Shown here piece by piece: positions 10,911-19,014 of a stretch of 64,000 bases of DNA; position 1 is the stretch's first letter, and every line of letters begins with the position of its first letter. The stretch covers positions 1 to 64,000 of the forward strand of contig BAJA01000011.1 in the NCBI GenBank assembly GCA_000613465.1, written 5' to 3'. The DNA comes from Bacteroides nordii WAL 11050 = JCM 12987 (GTDB lineage: Bacteria > Bacteroidota > Bacteroidia > Bacteroidales > Bacteroidaceae). Made by a program: the position numbers and the translations under genes. Under the pieces are notes generated by a model. That model saw nothing but the letters and a program-made list of their open reading frames with translations. It ran no database searches and was not told the origin of the DNA.

Positions 10911-11750
10911 TTATAAAGCCGGGACATCTGCATCTAAGTCATCCCCCTTTAACTGTGACGGTGCCATATGATACTTCTCTTTAAACTTCCGGGAAAAATG
11001 CGCCAGGGTTTCAAACCCTAACTCCCAATAAATATCCGAAGGTCTCTGACGCTCCTCTGCTATCTTATGATAAGCAACCTCCAGACGTTTATCAATCAAC
11101 CACTTATTAGGTGTTGCGCCAAATAGCCGGATAAACTCCCGGCGAAACGTAGAAAGGCTTCTACCCGAAAACTCTGCAAAATGCTCCAAAGGGGCATTAA
11201 ACATATAGTTAGCATTCATAAACTCAACCAGATCTTTCTGAACCAATGGATTACTAAACAAGGAAGCAACAATTTCCTTATCTGTAAAAGTCAACAAATG
11301 AAGACATTCTTCCAGTTTAAGTTCAATCAATCTTCTATCCAAATGAACTCCCTCATCCGAATAAACAGCAAGCGAAGCAAACAAAGCTTTCAAAAATGTA
11401 TTCTCATTTATCTTCTTAAAATAGAATGAAGTATAGCTCGTGCACACTGGTACCAGATTATTCTGTGCATAAGACTTTAAAAACTTCTCCGTAAGGTTCA
11501 GGCAAAGCAAGCGGCAATATCCATTCTTACCAGGCGTTATCTTTATCTTCGAGAACCCACCACGGTTGACAAAAAAGTAATCACCTGCTCTCGCCATAAT
11601 ATGCTCCCCGGAATTAGACAACGCAATCATCCCCTCCACCACTTTTATCAGTTTGTAATTACGTTCATACAATTCTTTCTGTGTTGGCTTATCATAGCAC
11701 ACAAAATAAAAAGGCTCTTCGGATTTCCGAAACTCACGTTGATGATTCAT
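10911..11750 (-). CDS. AraC-family transcriptional regulator
   Basis: 279 residues from the ATG at 11750 (MNHQREFRKSEEPF); an upstream in-frame start would add 12 residues of promoter-like sequence. The N-terminal half is a cupin-like sensor region. The C-terminal ~100 residues hold two helix-turn-helix motifs (ITFSGRSLSTFRREFIR-like and PSDIYWELGFETLAHFSRKF) of the AraC/XylS DNA-binding domain. It is divergent from the membrane-kinase fusion gene at 11863 and convergent with the GH95 gene. The most likely target is therefore the divergent promoter, but the sequence gives no direct proof. No effector is predicted. Confidence 0.85.
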   Translation of the reverse strand: MNHQREFRKSEEPFYFVCYDKPTQKELYERNYKLIKVVEGMIALSNSGEHIMARAGDYFFVNRGGFSKIKITPGKNGYCRLLCLNLTEKFLKSYAQNNLVPVCTSYTSFYFKKINENTFLKALFASLAVYSDEGVHLDRRLIELKLEECLHLLTFTDKEIVASLFSNPLVQKDLVEFMNANYMFNAPLEHFAEFSGRSLSTFRREFIRLFGATPNKWLIDKRLEVAYHKIAEERQRPSDIYWELGFETLAHFSRKFKEKYHMAPSQLKGDDLDADVPAL

Positions 11751-11787
11751 AGTGGCAAAGATAATCAATATGACTCTTACAGACAAC

Positions 11788-11844
11788 TAATTTTGCAACT
11801 TAGCGACAAATCCGGTAAGATAAAACAGCTTAATTTTGCAACTT
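11788..11844 (+). promoter_or_regulatory. Tandem promoter-like direct repeats TAATTTTGCAACTT
   Basis: The 14-mer occurs at 11788-11801 and 11831-11844, exactly 43 bases (about four helical turns) apart, in the divergent region. Each copy contains TAATTTTG, a match to TAnnTTTG. They may be two promoters for the gene at 11863, or one promoter plus a regulator site. Confidence 0.5.
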
Positions 11845-11862
11845 GAAATTAAACAAAGAGGT

Positions 11863-13176
11863 ATGTCAAAAAAAGAAACGACAAAAAGGTACATTTTATT
11901 CATCACCGGCTTATTTATCAATGCAATAGGAATCAGTCTGATTATCAAGGCAGGACTTGGTTCATCTCCTATTTCCAGTCTTCCTTACACCATCAGTCTC
12001 GGATTTCCTATCACACTGGGAACACTGACTTTTATTCTAAACCTTTTTCTCATAGCAGGACAGATCGTATTACTAAAGAAAGATTTTAAGAAAATCCAAT
12101 GGTTACAGCTCCCCGTCTCCATCCTTTTCGGTTTTTTCATAGACCTCTCCATGCTGATACTGGCATGGGTAATGCCCGAATTCTACCCTTGGAAAATGGT
12201 TACTTTACTCCTGGGTTGCATGATTCTCGGGTTAGGAGTCAGTCTGGAAGTAATAGCCAATGTAGTTATGCTATCGGGAGAAGCGTTCGTACATGCTATC
12301 TCACAGAAGAAGAAAAAAGAGTTTGGCTGGGTGAAAATAGGTTTCGATTGTACATTGATGATTTTGGCCTGTACTTTGTCTCTGATACTATTCGGAGAGA
12401 TTACAGGCGTACGAGAAGGAACTATTATGGCGGCATTACTTGTCGGCGTATTCGCACGCTTTTTCAATCATCGGTTGATTTTCCTAAATACAATGCTCAG
12501 TGACCGGACAGTTTCTGTCACTGTCGAAGTTCCTCGTAAAACACAATTCGTCATCACCATAGCACGAGAATTTGGCAGTGGAGGACGGGAAATAGGACGA
12601 AAAATAGCCAGTGACTTAGGTATTGCATTTTATGATGAAGAACTGATTAATATGGTAGCAACCGAAAATAATCTCACACCAGGATATGTGGAACAACATG
12701 AGCAGAACATTTCAAGCCAACTACTCTACGAATTCATCATGCAGGATTTCACTGTACCCATTGAGAAAAGTCTCTCTTCTGACGACGCTCTGTTTGTTGC
12801 CCAAAGTAAAGTAATCCGCAAGGTAGCAAGCCAGCATTCTTGTGTAATAGTAGGCCGGTGCGCTAATTACGTCTTACAGGATTGTGAACGATGCTTTAAT
12901 ATATTTCTACATGCAGATCGGGACAGCAAACTCAAAAGAATTATTAATGAATACGGAGAGCCTGCAGACAAGGCAGAAAGTAAACTGAGACGAATAAACA
13001 AAGCAAGAGCCAACCACTACAAAGCCTACACCGGCCGTACGTGGAATGACTCTAGAAATTACGATTTGTGTCTCAACACCAGCATTTTGGGTATAGACGA
13101 GGCATGCAAAATCATTGAGAAGACTGCAAAAATATACCTAAAAAGAAAGGATAAAGCCCCCATAACAATCTCATAG
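11863..13176 (+). CDS. YczE/YitT-like membrane protein fused to cytidylate-kinase-like domain
   Basis: Start chosen at ATG 11863 (MSKKETTKRYILF). Residues about 10-220 form five or six hydrophobic helices of the YczE/YyaS/YitT-like type (IKAGLGSSPISSLPYTI is typical). After a short linker, residues about 235-430 form a P-loop kinase of the cytidylate-kinase-like family: ITIAREFGSGGREIGRKIA is the Walker A region, followed by FYDEELI and VIVGRCANYVL. The kinase half lacks the house-keeping Cmk context and probably phosphorylates something else. A fusion of a transporter-like membrane half and a cytosolic kinase suggests coupled uptake and phosphorylation or sensing. The substrate is unknown. 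Confidence 0.8.
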   Translation: MSKKETTKRYILFITGLFINAIGISLIIKAGLGSSPISSLPYTISLGFPITLGTLTFILNLFLIAGQIVLLKKDFKKIQWLQLPVSILFGFFIDLSMLILAWVMPEFYPWKMVTLLLGCMILGLGVSLEVIANVVMLSGEAFVHAISQKKKKEFGWVKIGFDCTLMILACTLSLILFGEITGVREGTIMAALLVGVFARFFNHRLIFLNTMLSDRTVSVTVEVPRKTQFVITIAREFGSGGREIGRKIASDLGIAFYDEELINMVATENNLTPGYVEQHEQNISSQLLYEFIMQDFTVPIEKSLSSDDALFVAQSKVIRKVASQHSCVIVGRCANYVLQDCERCFNIFLHADRDSKLKRIINEYGEPADKAESKLRRINKARANHYKAYTGRTWNDSRNYDLCLNTSILGIDEACKIIEKTAKIYLKRKDKAPITIS

Positions 13177-13179
13177 CAA

Positions 13180-13392
13180 CTACTCCTCTCCTTCTCTATA
13201 TTCCAGAATATCTCCCGGCTGGCAATCCAGCTCTTTACAAATCGCTTCAAGTGTTGAGAACCGGATTGCTTTTGCCTTTCCGGTTTTCAATATAGACAGA
13301 TTGGCCGGCGTAATATCTATTTTTTCTGCCAATTCTCCCAGAGATATTTTCCTCCGGGCCATCATTATATCAAGGTTTACTATTATAGCCAT
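13180..13392 (-). CDS. Small XRE-family helix-turn-helix regulator
   Basis: 70 residues, almost entirely an HTH_XRE domain (MARRKISLGELAEKIDITPA ... ICKELDCQPGDILEY), like the YozG-type regulators that accompany DUF2975 genes. It is the last gene of the CPBP-DUF2975 group, 23 bases behind the first DUF2975 gene, and ends 3 bases from the convergent kinase-fusion gene. It may autoregulate the group. Candidate operators are the TTTATCG palindromes at 16591-16667, but that link is inference. Confidence 0.82.
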   Translation of the reverse strand: MAIIVNLDIMMARRKISLGELAEKIDITPANLSILKTGKAKAIRFSTLEAICKELDCQPGDILEYREGEE

Positions 13393-13415
13393 AATTTCTC
13401 TTTTTTCAGTTCAGG

Positions 13416-14036
13416 TCAAATGGTAAGTTCCTGCTCTTCTTTTAATTTCACTCCTACTGCAAAAATCTCAATAAACAAAGCAAGAATAGAGAACATCATC
13501 CATGGATATTTTATAGAGTAACTTTTCACTTCATACCCATCCAAAAGTATTTGCGAAGTCCAATCACTATACAAAAAGTAATTTCCACCCTCCATACAAA
13601 CTCCCAACAGAATGACAGAGTAAATAAAGTAACGCATACGCTTTACATTTTTCCGTGTAAATACATCACCACGGATAGCAGAAAAGACAACCCGGACCAG
13701 ACAATAAATACCGTATATACATAAAATAATAAACGGTACAATACAACATTGATACATCATATACCAGGAAGGAGTTTTCACAACGGTGCGTATACAAGCA
13801 ACGGAGTAAGGCACCTTTTTATCAAAAGTTTTGTTCAACAACGAGTCTTCAACAACCGGCTCTGCCTTCACAGAGAAATCGGTAGTATATGTACCTTTCT
13901 CACCAATATACTCTCTCGAATCACCTGCTTCATTCCAGCCATCTATAAAGCCTGGCACAGCATCTTTCAATGCAGTTACCATAAACATAACAAAAACCAA
14001 TATACCCAATATTTTTATAGCTTTCATCTTTCCCAT
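13416..14036 (-). CDS. DUF2975 family membrane protein, copy 3 of operon
   Basis: About 206 residues with four predicted membrane helices and a long extracytoplasmic loop after helix 1. The first possible start is GTG at 14054; ATGs at 14036 and 14027 (MKAIKILGILV) are more likely. The segment RGDVFTRKNVKRMRYFIYSV is the conserved loop of DUF2975. The protein ends in GVKLKEEQELTI, a C-terminal tail shared with the next two genes. Function of the family is unknown; neighbours are an XRE regulator and a CPBP protease. Confidence 0.8.
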   Translation of the reverse strand: MGKMKAIKILGILVFVMFMVTALKDAVPGFIDGWNEAGDSREYIGEKGTYTTDFSVKAEPVVEDSLLNKTFDKKVPYSVACIRTVVKTPSWYMMYQCCIVPFIILCIYGIYCLVRVVFSAIRGDVFTRKNVKRMRYFIYSVILLGVCMEGGNYFLYSDWTSQILLDGYEVKSYSIKYPWMMFSILALFIEIFAVGVKLKEEQELTI

Positions 14037-14060
14037 AAATATCCTTTCAGACACAAATTA

Positions 14061-14522
14061 TTAGATAGTGAGTTCCTGCTCCTCTTTCATACGGACACCA
14101 ATCTTGAATACACATCCGATAAATAAAATAAATACTCCAAGCAAAATATAAATCAGATAAGTCTGCCGGAGATTGCTCACAGAGACAAAAGTTCCGAAAA
14201 AGCCTTGCAATAACCCATTCAGTTCGACAATTCCTCCAATAGCCACAATCAGAGTAGAGTTCTCCTTCGTAAATACCTCTTTACGTTTCACATTACGAAG
14301 CAGGCAGAAGATAAGAATACTACATACAGCCATTGCCAATAGAGTAACACTTTGAGGAAGCATAATCCACAAGAAATCGTCGGTGTCATCTTTCCCTAAA
14401 TCAAAACACAACATCGCATTTTGAATAAAGCTAATCAGCAAGCAGCAGAAACAGATAAACATCAAGCATGTCATCACCACTTCCAACTCTTGTTTCGGAT
14501 CTTTGCTAAACAAACTTTTCAT
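14061..14522 (-). CDS. DUF2975-like membrane protein, copy 2 of operon
   Basis: 153 residues, four predicted membrane helices, with the KEVFTKEN variant of the DUF2975 central loop and the C-terminal tail GVRMKEEQELTI. It is shorter than its two neighbours because the extracytoplasmic loop is reduced. The stop lies 24 bases before the next ATG at 14036. Same strand and tight spacing indicate cotranscription with the CPBP protease. No known activity. Confidence 0.8.
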   Translation of the reverse strand: MKSLFSKDPKQELEVVMTCLMFICFCCLLISFIQNAMLCFDLGKDDTDDFLWIMLPQSVTLLAMAVCSILIFCLLRNVKRKEVFTKENSTLIVAIGGIVELNGLLQGFFGTFVSVSNLRQTYLIYILLGVFILFIGCVFKIGVRMKEEQELTI

Positions 14523-14536
14523 ACTCGTTTCCTTTC

Positions 14537-15187
14537 TTAAATAGTTAAATCCTGCTCTTCTTTCATTCTTAATCCGATAGCAAAAATCTCACCTACAATC
14601 AGGGCTACCAACCCTAAGGTTAAAGTCAACTTGGATACAAGACCAGATAAATTCAAAGAATATCCCGGTATTGAGAATGCATCCGATAGTTCATAAGCCG
14701 AGATATAAGCAGGAAGAGCATCGCAAATAAAATTAAGAATGAGAATAGCTCCCAACCAGCGAAGGCGGCGGACATTCTTCCAACTGAAAATATTCGATTT
14801 ATTAATAGCTACTATCAATTTAAAGAAGAAGACCACAGAGAAAATCATAGTGAAAATGCCAATAAAATTGCACAACATAGAGGTAAACTTAAACCACAGA
14901 TTAATCGGTGTATTCACACTCACTATCAATTTGCCATAAATAGCTGGAACAAACTTTCCCGATTTCTCATTATACACTGAATCTTTCAGATCAACAAAAT
15001 CATCCGGAAACAAAGAGATGGATTTCATATTGTGTGTTCTCTTCAATTGTTCTTTATCATGCTCTGCATTCATTCCCACCTGGAAACCGGCCATAAATGC
15101 ATTACTAAAATAGTAAGCAGACTCAAACACCGAGTAACAAAATACCAGCATTACCAATAAACAAAGTATATTCAATCTCCTTTTCAT
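14537..15187 (-). CDS. DUF2975 family membrane protein, copy 1 of operon
   Basis: 216 residues from ATG 15187 (MKRRLNILCLLVML), five bases after the CPBP stop; a TTG three codons upstream is unlikely. Four predicted membrane helices, an extracytoplasmic loop of about 70 residues after the first, the conserved KSNIFSWKNVRRLRWLG loop, and the tail GLRMKEEQDLTI. The near-identical KEEQ(E/D)LTI tails on all three paralogs suggest a common cytosolic binding or cleavage site. Function unknown. Confidence 0.82.
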   Translation of the reverse strand: MKRRLNILCLLVMLVFCYSVFESAYYFSNAFMAGFQVGMNAEHDKEQLKRTHNMKSISLFPDDFVDLKDSVYNEKSGKFVPAIYGKLIVSVNTPINLWFKFTSMLCNFIGIFTMIFSVVFFFKLIVAINKSNIFSWKNVRRLRWLGAILILNFICDALPAYISAYELSDAFSIPGYSLNLSGLVSKLTLTLGLVALIVGEIFAIGLRMKEEQDLTI

Positions 15188-15192
15188 GACAA

Positions 15193-16011
15193 TCAATTGT
15201 TTTCAGTCAATATTTCTATGTTATTATCTTTTTTCCAGGGATAAGCTACTGTCGTTCGTTTCATCAACCAATAACACCCTACCAGCAATACAGCTGCCAC
15301 ACAAGTGATTATCAGATTGGCCGTACCACCAACAAGAGCATCCATATCCTCCACACCGGGGTATTTTATATTAATATAAACCGATATGCTATTATTTAAT
15401 ATGTGCATCAGAATACAAGGTATCAGACTCGCTGTTTTGTAATAAACCCATGCTAAAAGAAGACCGATAAGAAATGCGGGTACCACCTGCACCGGATTAA
15501 TATGGAATATCCCAAATATCAAAGCCGAGATAAAAATGGCTTTTGCAGGATTATATTGTTTCAACAAAGCCTTGGTGATAGCGCCACGGAATAACAACTC
15601 TTCAAGGATAGGCCCTACAACAGCTATGGCAACAATTCCTCCCCAACCGGATTGCAAAATATCGAAAGCCTGTTCCATTATATTGGGTAACCACTTCATG
15701 TGAGATATCAATGTAGAAGCCAACCACGAGCAAGAGAGAAGGCTAACCACACTCAGCACCAGATAAGAAGGGGATACTGTAGACCAGGTTACTTTTTCAT
15801 TACTGATATAACCTGCTTTCCAAAGGTAGAAAAGCATTAACAGAATACCGGTCATCTGTGCCGGAATCATTATCATCTGCATCAGCGCCTCTTTATCTAT
15901 CCCACCGGTAGTGGCAAACAAATAAATAGCACAGGGAACTGTTATCAGAATAGGTGACAGAATCTGTAAAATTGCAAAGTAAATAAGAACCAGTTTTATC
16001 GCAGTTTTCAT
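15193..16011 (-). CDS. CPBP family intramembrane metalloprotease
   Basis: 272 residues with about eight membrane helices. The CAAX-protease/bacteriocin-processing (ABI) signatures are present: EELLFRG (motif 1, the two catalytic/metal glutamates and the arginine), FGIFHINPVQ (motif 2 histidine) and MHILNNS (motif 3 histidine/asparagine). It should act inside the cytoplasmic membrane. As first gene of a run with three DUF2975 proteins and an XRE regulator, its substrates could be those neighbours or a peptide; neither is shown. A TATCTTTG promoter element lies at 16035-16042. Confidence 0.88.
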   Translation of the reverse strand: MKTAIKLVLIYFAILQILSPILITVPCAIYLFATTGGIDKEALMQMIMIPAQMTGILLMLFYLWKAGYISNEKVTWSTVSPSYLVLSVVSLLSCSWLASTLISHMKWLPNIMEQAFDILQSGWGGIVAIAVVGPILEELLFRGAITKALLKQYNPAKAIFISALIFGIFHINPVQVVPAFLIGLLLAWVYYKTASLIPCILMHILNNSISVYINIKYPGVEDMDALVGGTANLIITCVAAVLLVGCYWLMKRTTVAYPWKKDNNIEILTENN

Positions 16012-16034
16012 TTCATTTTTATATTAAAGGGATG

Positions 16035-16042
16035 CAAAGATA
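16035..16042 (-). promoter_or_regulatory. -7 element of the CPBP-DUF2975-XRE operon
   Basis: TATCTTTG on the minus strand, 24 bases before the CPBP ATG and in the 37-base gap behind DUF3836. It is a perfect -7 consensus, so this operon can be transcribed independently of DUF3836. Confidence 0.6.
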
Positions 16043-16048
16043 ATTGTT

Positions 16049-16555
16049 TTAATTCAGACTATCGGCCTCCATTGCGAGATAATCCCCGCACAGTAAATAC
16101 TGGTTTGCTTCCCAACTTTCTTCGTTCTGATTCCATTTATAAAGCACGTATGACAGAATTTCATTTTCAAGTCCTTTGCTATAAACAGCCTTTTGCGGAT
16201 TCAGCGAGAAGTCTTGCGTTTTGCTATCCCATGCAGCATACTCTACTATTGAATTATTTCCGGATTCGGACATGCTGATCAAATAATAAGGTACCCATTT
16301 CTGTTCTCCCTCGCTCCAACGATAGGCTTTCTTTACTCCGCCCTTCCCCTGAGCGTCTTTGCTATATTCATATTTCAGTTTCGGAGTAAGATACTTTCCG
16401 CTTTTATCAAGAGAGTATACCGTTTCAGCATTCTCGCTCTTATTATAAACGAATTTAGAAGAAGTCTGTGCACTAACTGCAGAACTACACAAAAATAAGG
16501 CTAACATTGAGATAGATACAACCAGCATCGAGATACTCATAAATGACTTTTTCAT
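16049..16555 (-). CDS. DUF3836-type secreted protein
   Basis: 168 residues with a signal peptide (SMLALFLCSSAVSA, cleavage before QTS). The mature part is rich in Trp/Tyr/Lys (YRWSEGEQKWVPYY, YKWNQNEESWEANQY), typical of the small DUF3836 family found in Bacteroidales, which has no known function. It precedes the CPBP-DUF2975-XRE group on the same strand. Its own promoter region holds clustered TTTATCG palindromes (16591-16667). Confidence 0.78.
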   Translation of the reverse strand: MKKSFMSISMLVVSISMLALFLCSSAVSAQTSSKFVYNKSENAETVYSLDKSGKYLTPKLKYEYSKDAQGKGGVKKAYRWSEGEQKWVPYYLISMSESGNNSIVEYAAWDSKTQDFSLNPQKAVYSKGLENEILSYVLYKWNQNEESWEANQYLLCGDYLAMEADSLN

Positions 16556-16581
16556 AAGACTATGTATTTTTAATTGTTATT

Positions 16582-16667
16582 CAATGATTATTTATCGTTT
16601 TTCGATATGCAAAGGAAAACATTATTTTTCATCTACCAAAGAAAAACGATAAAAATTTATCGATAAA
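16582..16667 (-). promoter_or_regulatory. Promoter with TTTATCG palindromes upstream of DUF3836
   Basis: On the minus strand a TTTG (16610-16613) is 19 bases from TAATCATTG (16582-16590), a recognisable -33/-7 pair. The spacer holds TATCG-N5-CGATA (16593-16607). Farther upstream are CGATAAA-N2-TTTATCG (16647-16662) and TTTATCGATAAA (16656-16667), sharing a half site. This looks like operators placed to block the promoter. The remainder of 16668-16817 is AT-rich with no other feature seen. Confidence 0.55.
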
Positions 16668-16817
16668 CAATAAAAAGTTTTTTTTTGCGGCTTATTTGCT
16701 CAATTACTGAGTATGATCTATTTCTTCTTTTCTACCTCTATATAATTCTAATCAACATTTAATGCTCCCAATAGTGTCAACACAAAAAACTACACACTAT
16801 CATTTTAGAAACACGAA

Positions 16818-17975
16818 CTAAAGCTCATAGATAAACAGAATAGGATTATTTTCATCATCCATGGCATTCAATTTATTTATAAATTCCATTTTAAGCTTAT
16901 TTTTGGAGGAATGCTCTAAAGATACATCCATCATATTTTTTAAACGAGCAACCGGCCAGGCAACAACTATCTTATTCGTATTCCCAATTACCTGTACATT
17001 GCTACTTCCCACATCCACTGTTGAATCTAAAAGAAAGAGATGCCGTGTCATCTCTCCACTTTGTTTATCGCATACAAAAAGGCCAATATTAGTTGTAAAT
17101 AATACACGTCTGGAATTCTCTATCACTTCTTCTAAAGATACTACATAATGTTTCTCCCTACAAAGATCCAGAAATTCAAAAGATTTCATCTTGCTTTCTA
17201 ATAAGCTTTCAGGCAATGTGCATTCTTTGAAATCCAATTTATATTTGGGATAAACCTTCCCATATTTAGCTTCATATATAGTATTATCAAATCCTCTCAC
17301 AATATGGATAGAAGAGTCTTGTGTCATAGAATTCCCATGACCAAAAAGGGTTACAGTGCCCAATTCATTATTTTCAAATACCTTTCCATGCTCCAATATG
17401 TCTGCTTTGTGATTCAATTGCCGATCATAAACAGCTACTTCCTTCTTTTTATTCACATTTGTGTTGTCATGAAAATAAATATATCGCCCATCTGTACCTA
17501 AATGACTATAGTACCGTTCGCCTAAAGATTCCTCCCTAAGAAACTTGCCTTGATAGGAATAGAACTGTACTTTAGAGGGATGCGCACATAATACTACAAG
17601 TTCTTTATTCAGATTATCCACACTGATATCACCTATATTAATATATTCCTTCGGACCTTTCCCCACGTTCCTTATTCTATTTATATACTTCCCGTCTTTA
17701 TCGTAAACAATAACACTGTTAGATTGCTGATCAAGAACAAAAAGAGTATCTTCTGCCATACAAATACGATCTATTTGCCCAATTAATGCCAGATCATTTG
17801 TTTCCAGAGGTATTATTTTCTTCGATTTAAAGAAAACAGTATCTTCTAATACTCCTCCAGCTTCTTTAAAAGTGAATGTTTTTACATCTGGTATATTATG
17901 ATCTCTCGCATTTGAGTTTTTGTAACAAGTAAATAATATAAAACACAGTATGAAAATAGTTGGCTTCATAGGCAT
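16818..17975 (-). CDS. Six-bladed beta-propeller lipoprotein-like protein
   Basis: 385 residues. The N-terminus (MPMKPTIFILCFILFTCYKN) resembles a lipoprotein signal with Cys at about 17; the second ATG at 17969 would serve equally. The body has propeller blades with repeated DG(K/R)Y(I/L) turns (VYDKDGKYINRIRNVGKGPKEY is the hallmark block of the Bacteroidales 6-bladed propeller family). Such proteins are surface or periplasmic and of unknown ligand. A TATCTTTG promoter lies at 18012-18019. It stands alone, with no SusC/D neighbour. Confidence 0.8.
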   Translation of the reverse strand: MPMKPTIFILCFILFTCYKNSNARDHNIPDVKTFTFKEAGGVLEDTVFFKSKKIIPLETNDLALIGQIDRICMAEDTLFVLDQQSNSVIVYDKDGKYINRIRNVGKGPKEYINIGDISVDNLNKELVVLCAHPSKVQFYSYQGKFLREESLGERYYSHLGTDGRYIYFHDNTNVNKKKEVAVYDRQLNHKADILEHGKVFENNELGTVTLFGHGNSMTQDSSIHIVRGFDNTIYEAKYGKVYPKYKLDFKECTLPESLLESKMKSFEFLDLCREKHYVVSLEEVIENSRRVLFTTNIGLFVCDKQSGEMTRHLFLLDSTVDVGSSNVQVIGNTNKIVVAWPVARLKNMMDVSLEHSSKNKLKMEFINKLNAMDDENNPILFIYEL

Positions 17976-18011
17976 TAATTGTATTTTTTAGAATTTATAT
18001 AAGTATTACTA

Positions 18012-18019
18012 CAAAGATA
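18012..18019 (-). promoter_or_regulatory. -7 element of the propeller gene
   Basis: TATCTTTG on the minus strand, 36 bases before the ATG at 17975. Confidence 0.55.
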
Positions 18020-18283
18020 AAAGGAGTTATAAACACACACATGTCTATCTCTGCCAAATAGGTATTCAAACCTGTTATATAATTGAAAAGATACAAATTA
18101 GGCAAGAATAAACACATACATTTTAACCAGACTTTGAGCATACCTTACCATTTTGTAATTATTCAGGAAAGAAAAGAAGCTACAGAAAGAAAAAATAGAA
18201 CACTTTTTGCATTAAAATATTCACACAAACAATCCAAAACACAAACACTTCATTATCAATGTATTAAATATTGTTTTTTTTTG

Positions 18284-18365
18284 CTCGTAGAGAAATAAGA
18301 TGAAACTCGTAGAGAAATGGGATGTTTCTCTACGACCAACAAGACAAATCTCTACGACCAACAAG
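18284..18365. repeat. Four 22-base units with TCGTAGAGA core, two per orientation
   Basis: CTCGTAGAGAAAT starts at 18284 and 18306 (22 apart). Its inverted form TCTCTACGACCAACAAG starts at 18327 and 18349 (also 22 apart). The two inner units form a 10-base stem CGTAGAGAAA/TTTCTCTACG with a 7-base loop. It could be a two-turn-spaced operator array or a recombination site. No neighbouring gene explains it. Confidence 0.7.
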
Positions 18366-18482
18366 CAGAAAATTCATAAGACATTACAAATAAAACAAGA
18401 ATAAGAAATAGCTAGCTTTTCTATTGTAACAAAATAATCATCATTAATCATATGATCATTTAATGGAAAATATAAAGTCACT

Positions 18483-18563
18483 TGACCCACTATTATAAAA
18501 GTTCTCTGACCCACCTTTATAACTAAAACTGATCCATTGAAATTATAATAAAAATTGACCCTA
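18483..18563. repeat. TGACCCAC iterated motif, possible relict IS21-type end
   Basis: TGACCCAC at 18483 and 18507, TGATCCAT at 18530 and TGACCCTA at 18556, each followed by an AT-rich TTATAA-like block, spaced 23-26 bases. Multiple terminal repeats of this kind are known from ends of IS21-family elements. No istA/istB remains are present, so this is at most a solo end. Confidence 0.4.
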
Positions 18564-18767
18564 TAGAATTGCGATATTCCAGTTTTGTTTTTGTACTTTA
18601 AAACGAAGCATATACCAGTAGGATATTTCTACTCTGAAGCCAAATAACTTCAAACTCCCCTTACACATGTAAAAAGGGATAAAACAAGAGAAATATAAGA
18701 GGTAAAGGAGAAAAAAGACAGACAATTATTTTTATCAGAGAAAGTTATCGGATTATCAAATTATTCC

Positions 18768-18775
18768 TATCTTTG
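18768..18775 (+). promoter_or_regulatory. -7 element driving the structured RNA candidate
   Basis: TATCTTTG, a perfect TAnnTTTG match, with start expected around 18782. No coding start follows for about 240 bases. Confidence 0.55.
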
Positions 18776-18781
18776 CAATGC

Positions 18782-19014
18782 AACCAAGAAATGGGTGCAT
18801 CGTTTTTATTGAACGACGGAGAAATCTTATTGTTATCTGCCATTGAAATCTGGTAAATTTTAACACATGCAGATAATAGGTGAGACTCTCCACGTCCAAG
18901 ATGCATATAACTTTGTTATATACCATCTGGGCGTGGAGCTATTGCGTATTATTTATGTGTGGGCTTACCAGAGCCTCAATGGGATAATATAGTATATAGC
19001 TTCCACGCCTTTTT
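18782..19014 (+). ncRNA. Structured RNA or leader with two mutually exclusive hairpins
   Basis: Behind the promoter at 18768 the sequence has several stems: TCGTT/AACGA, then TTATCTGC/GCAGATAA. Next is CTCCACGTCC (18888-18897) pairing with GGGCGTGGAG (18929-18938) and extended by AGATG/CATCT and TATAAC/GTTATA. The segment GGCGTGGAGCTAT (18930-18942) can instead pair with ATAGC-TTCCACGCC (18996-19009), which is followed at once by TTTTT (19010-19014), i.e. a terminator. The two folds share the same strand, the arrangement of a transcription attenuator. It matches no riboswitch class I recognise. The small gene at 19023 begins 8 bases later. Alternatively it is a free sRNA. Confidence 0.5.

Larger units (their letters stand above)
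18020..18767. other. Gene-free AT-rich region with repeat clusters
   Basis: No convincing gene. A 71-codon open frame at 18083-18298 has low-complexity, lysine-rich composition and no promoter, so it is not called. The stretch contains two distinct short-repeat clusters, listed separately (18284-18365 and 18483-18563). Confidence 0.6.

Noticed and set aside
18083..18298. 71-codon open frame on the plus strand
   Set aside because: Low-complexity Lys/Gln-rich translation, no promoter, overlaps repeat cluster; most likely chance in AT-rich DNA.
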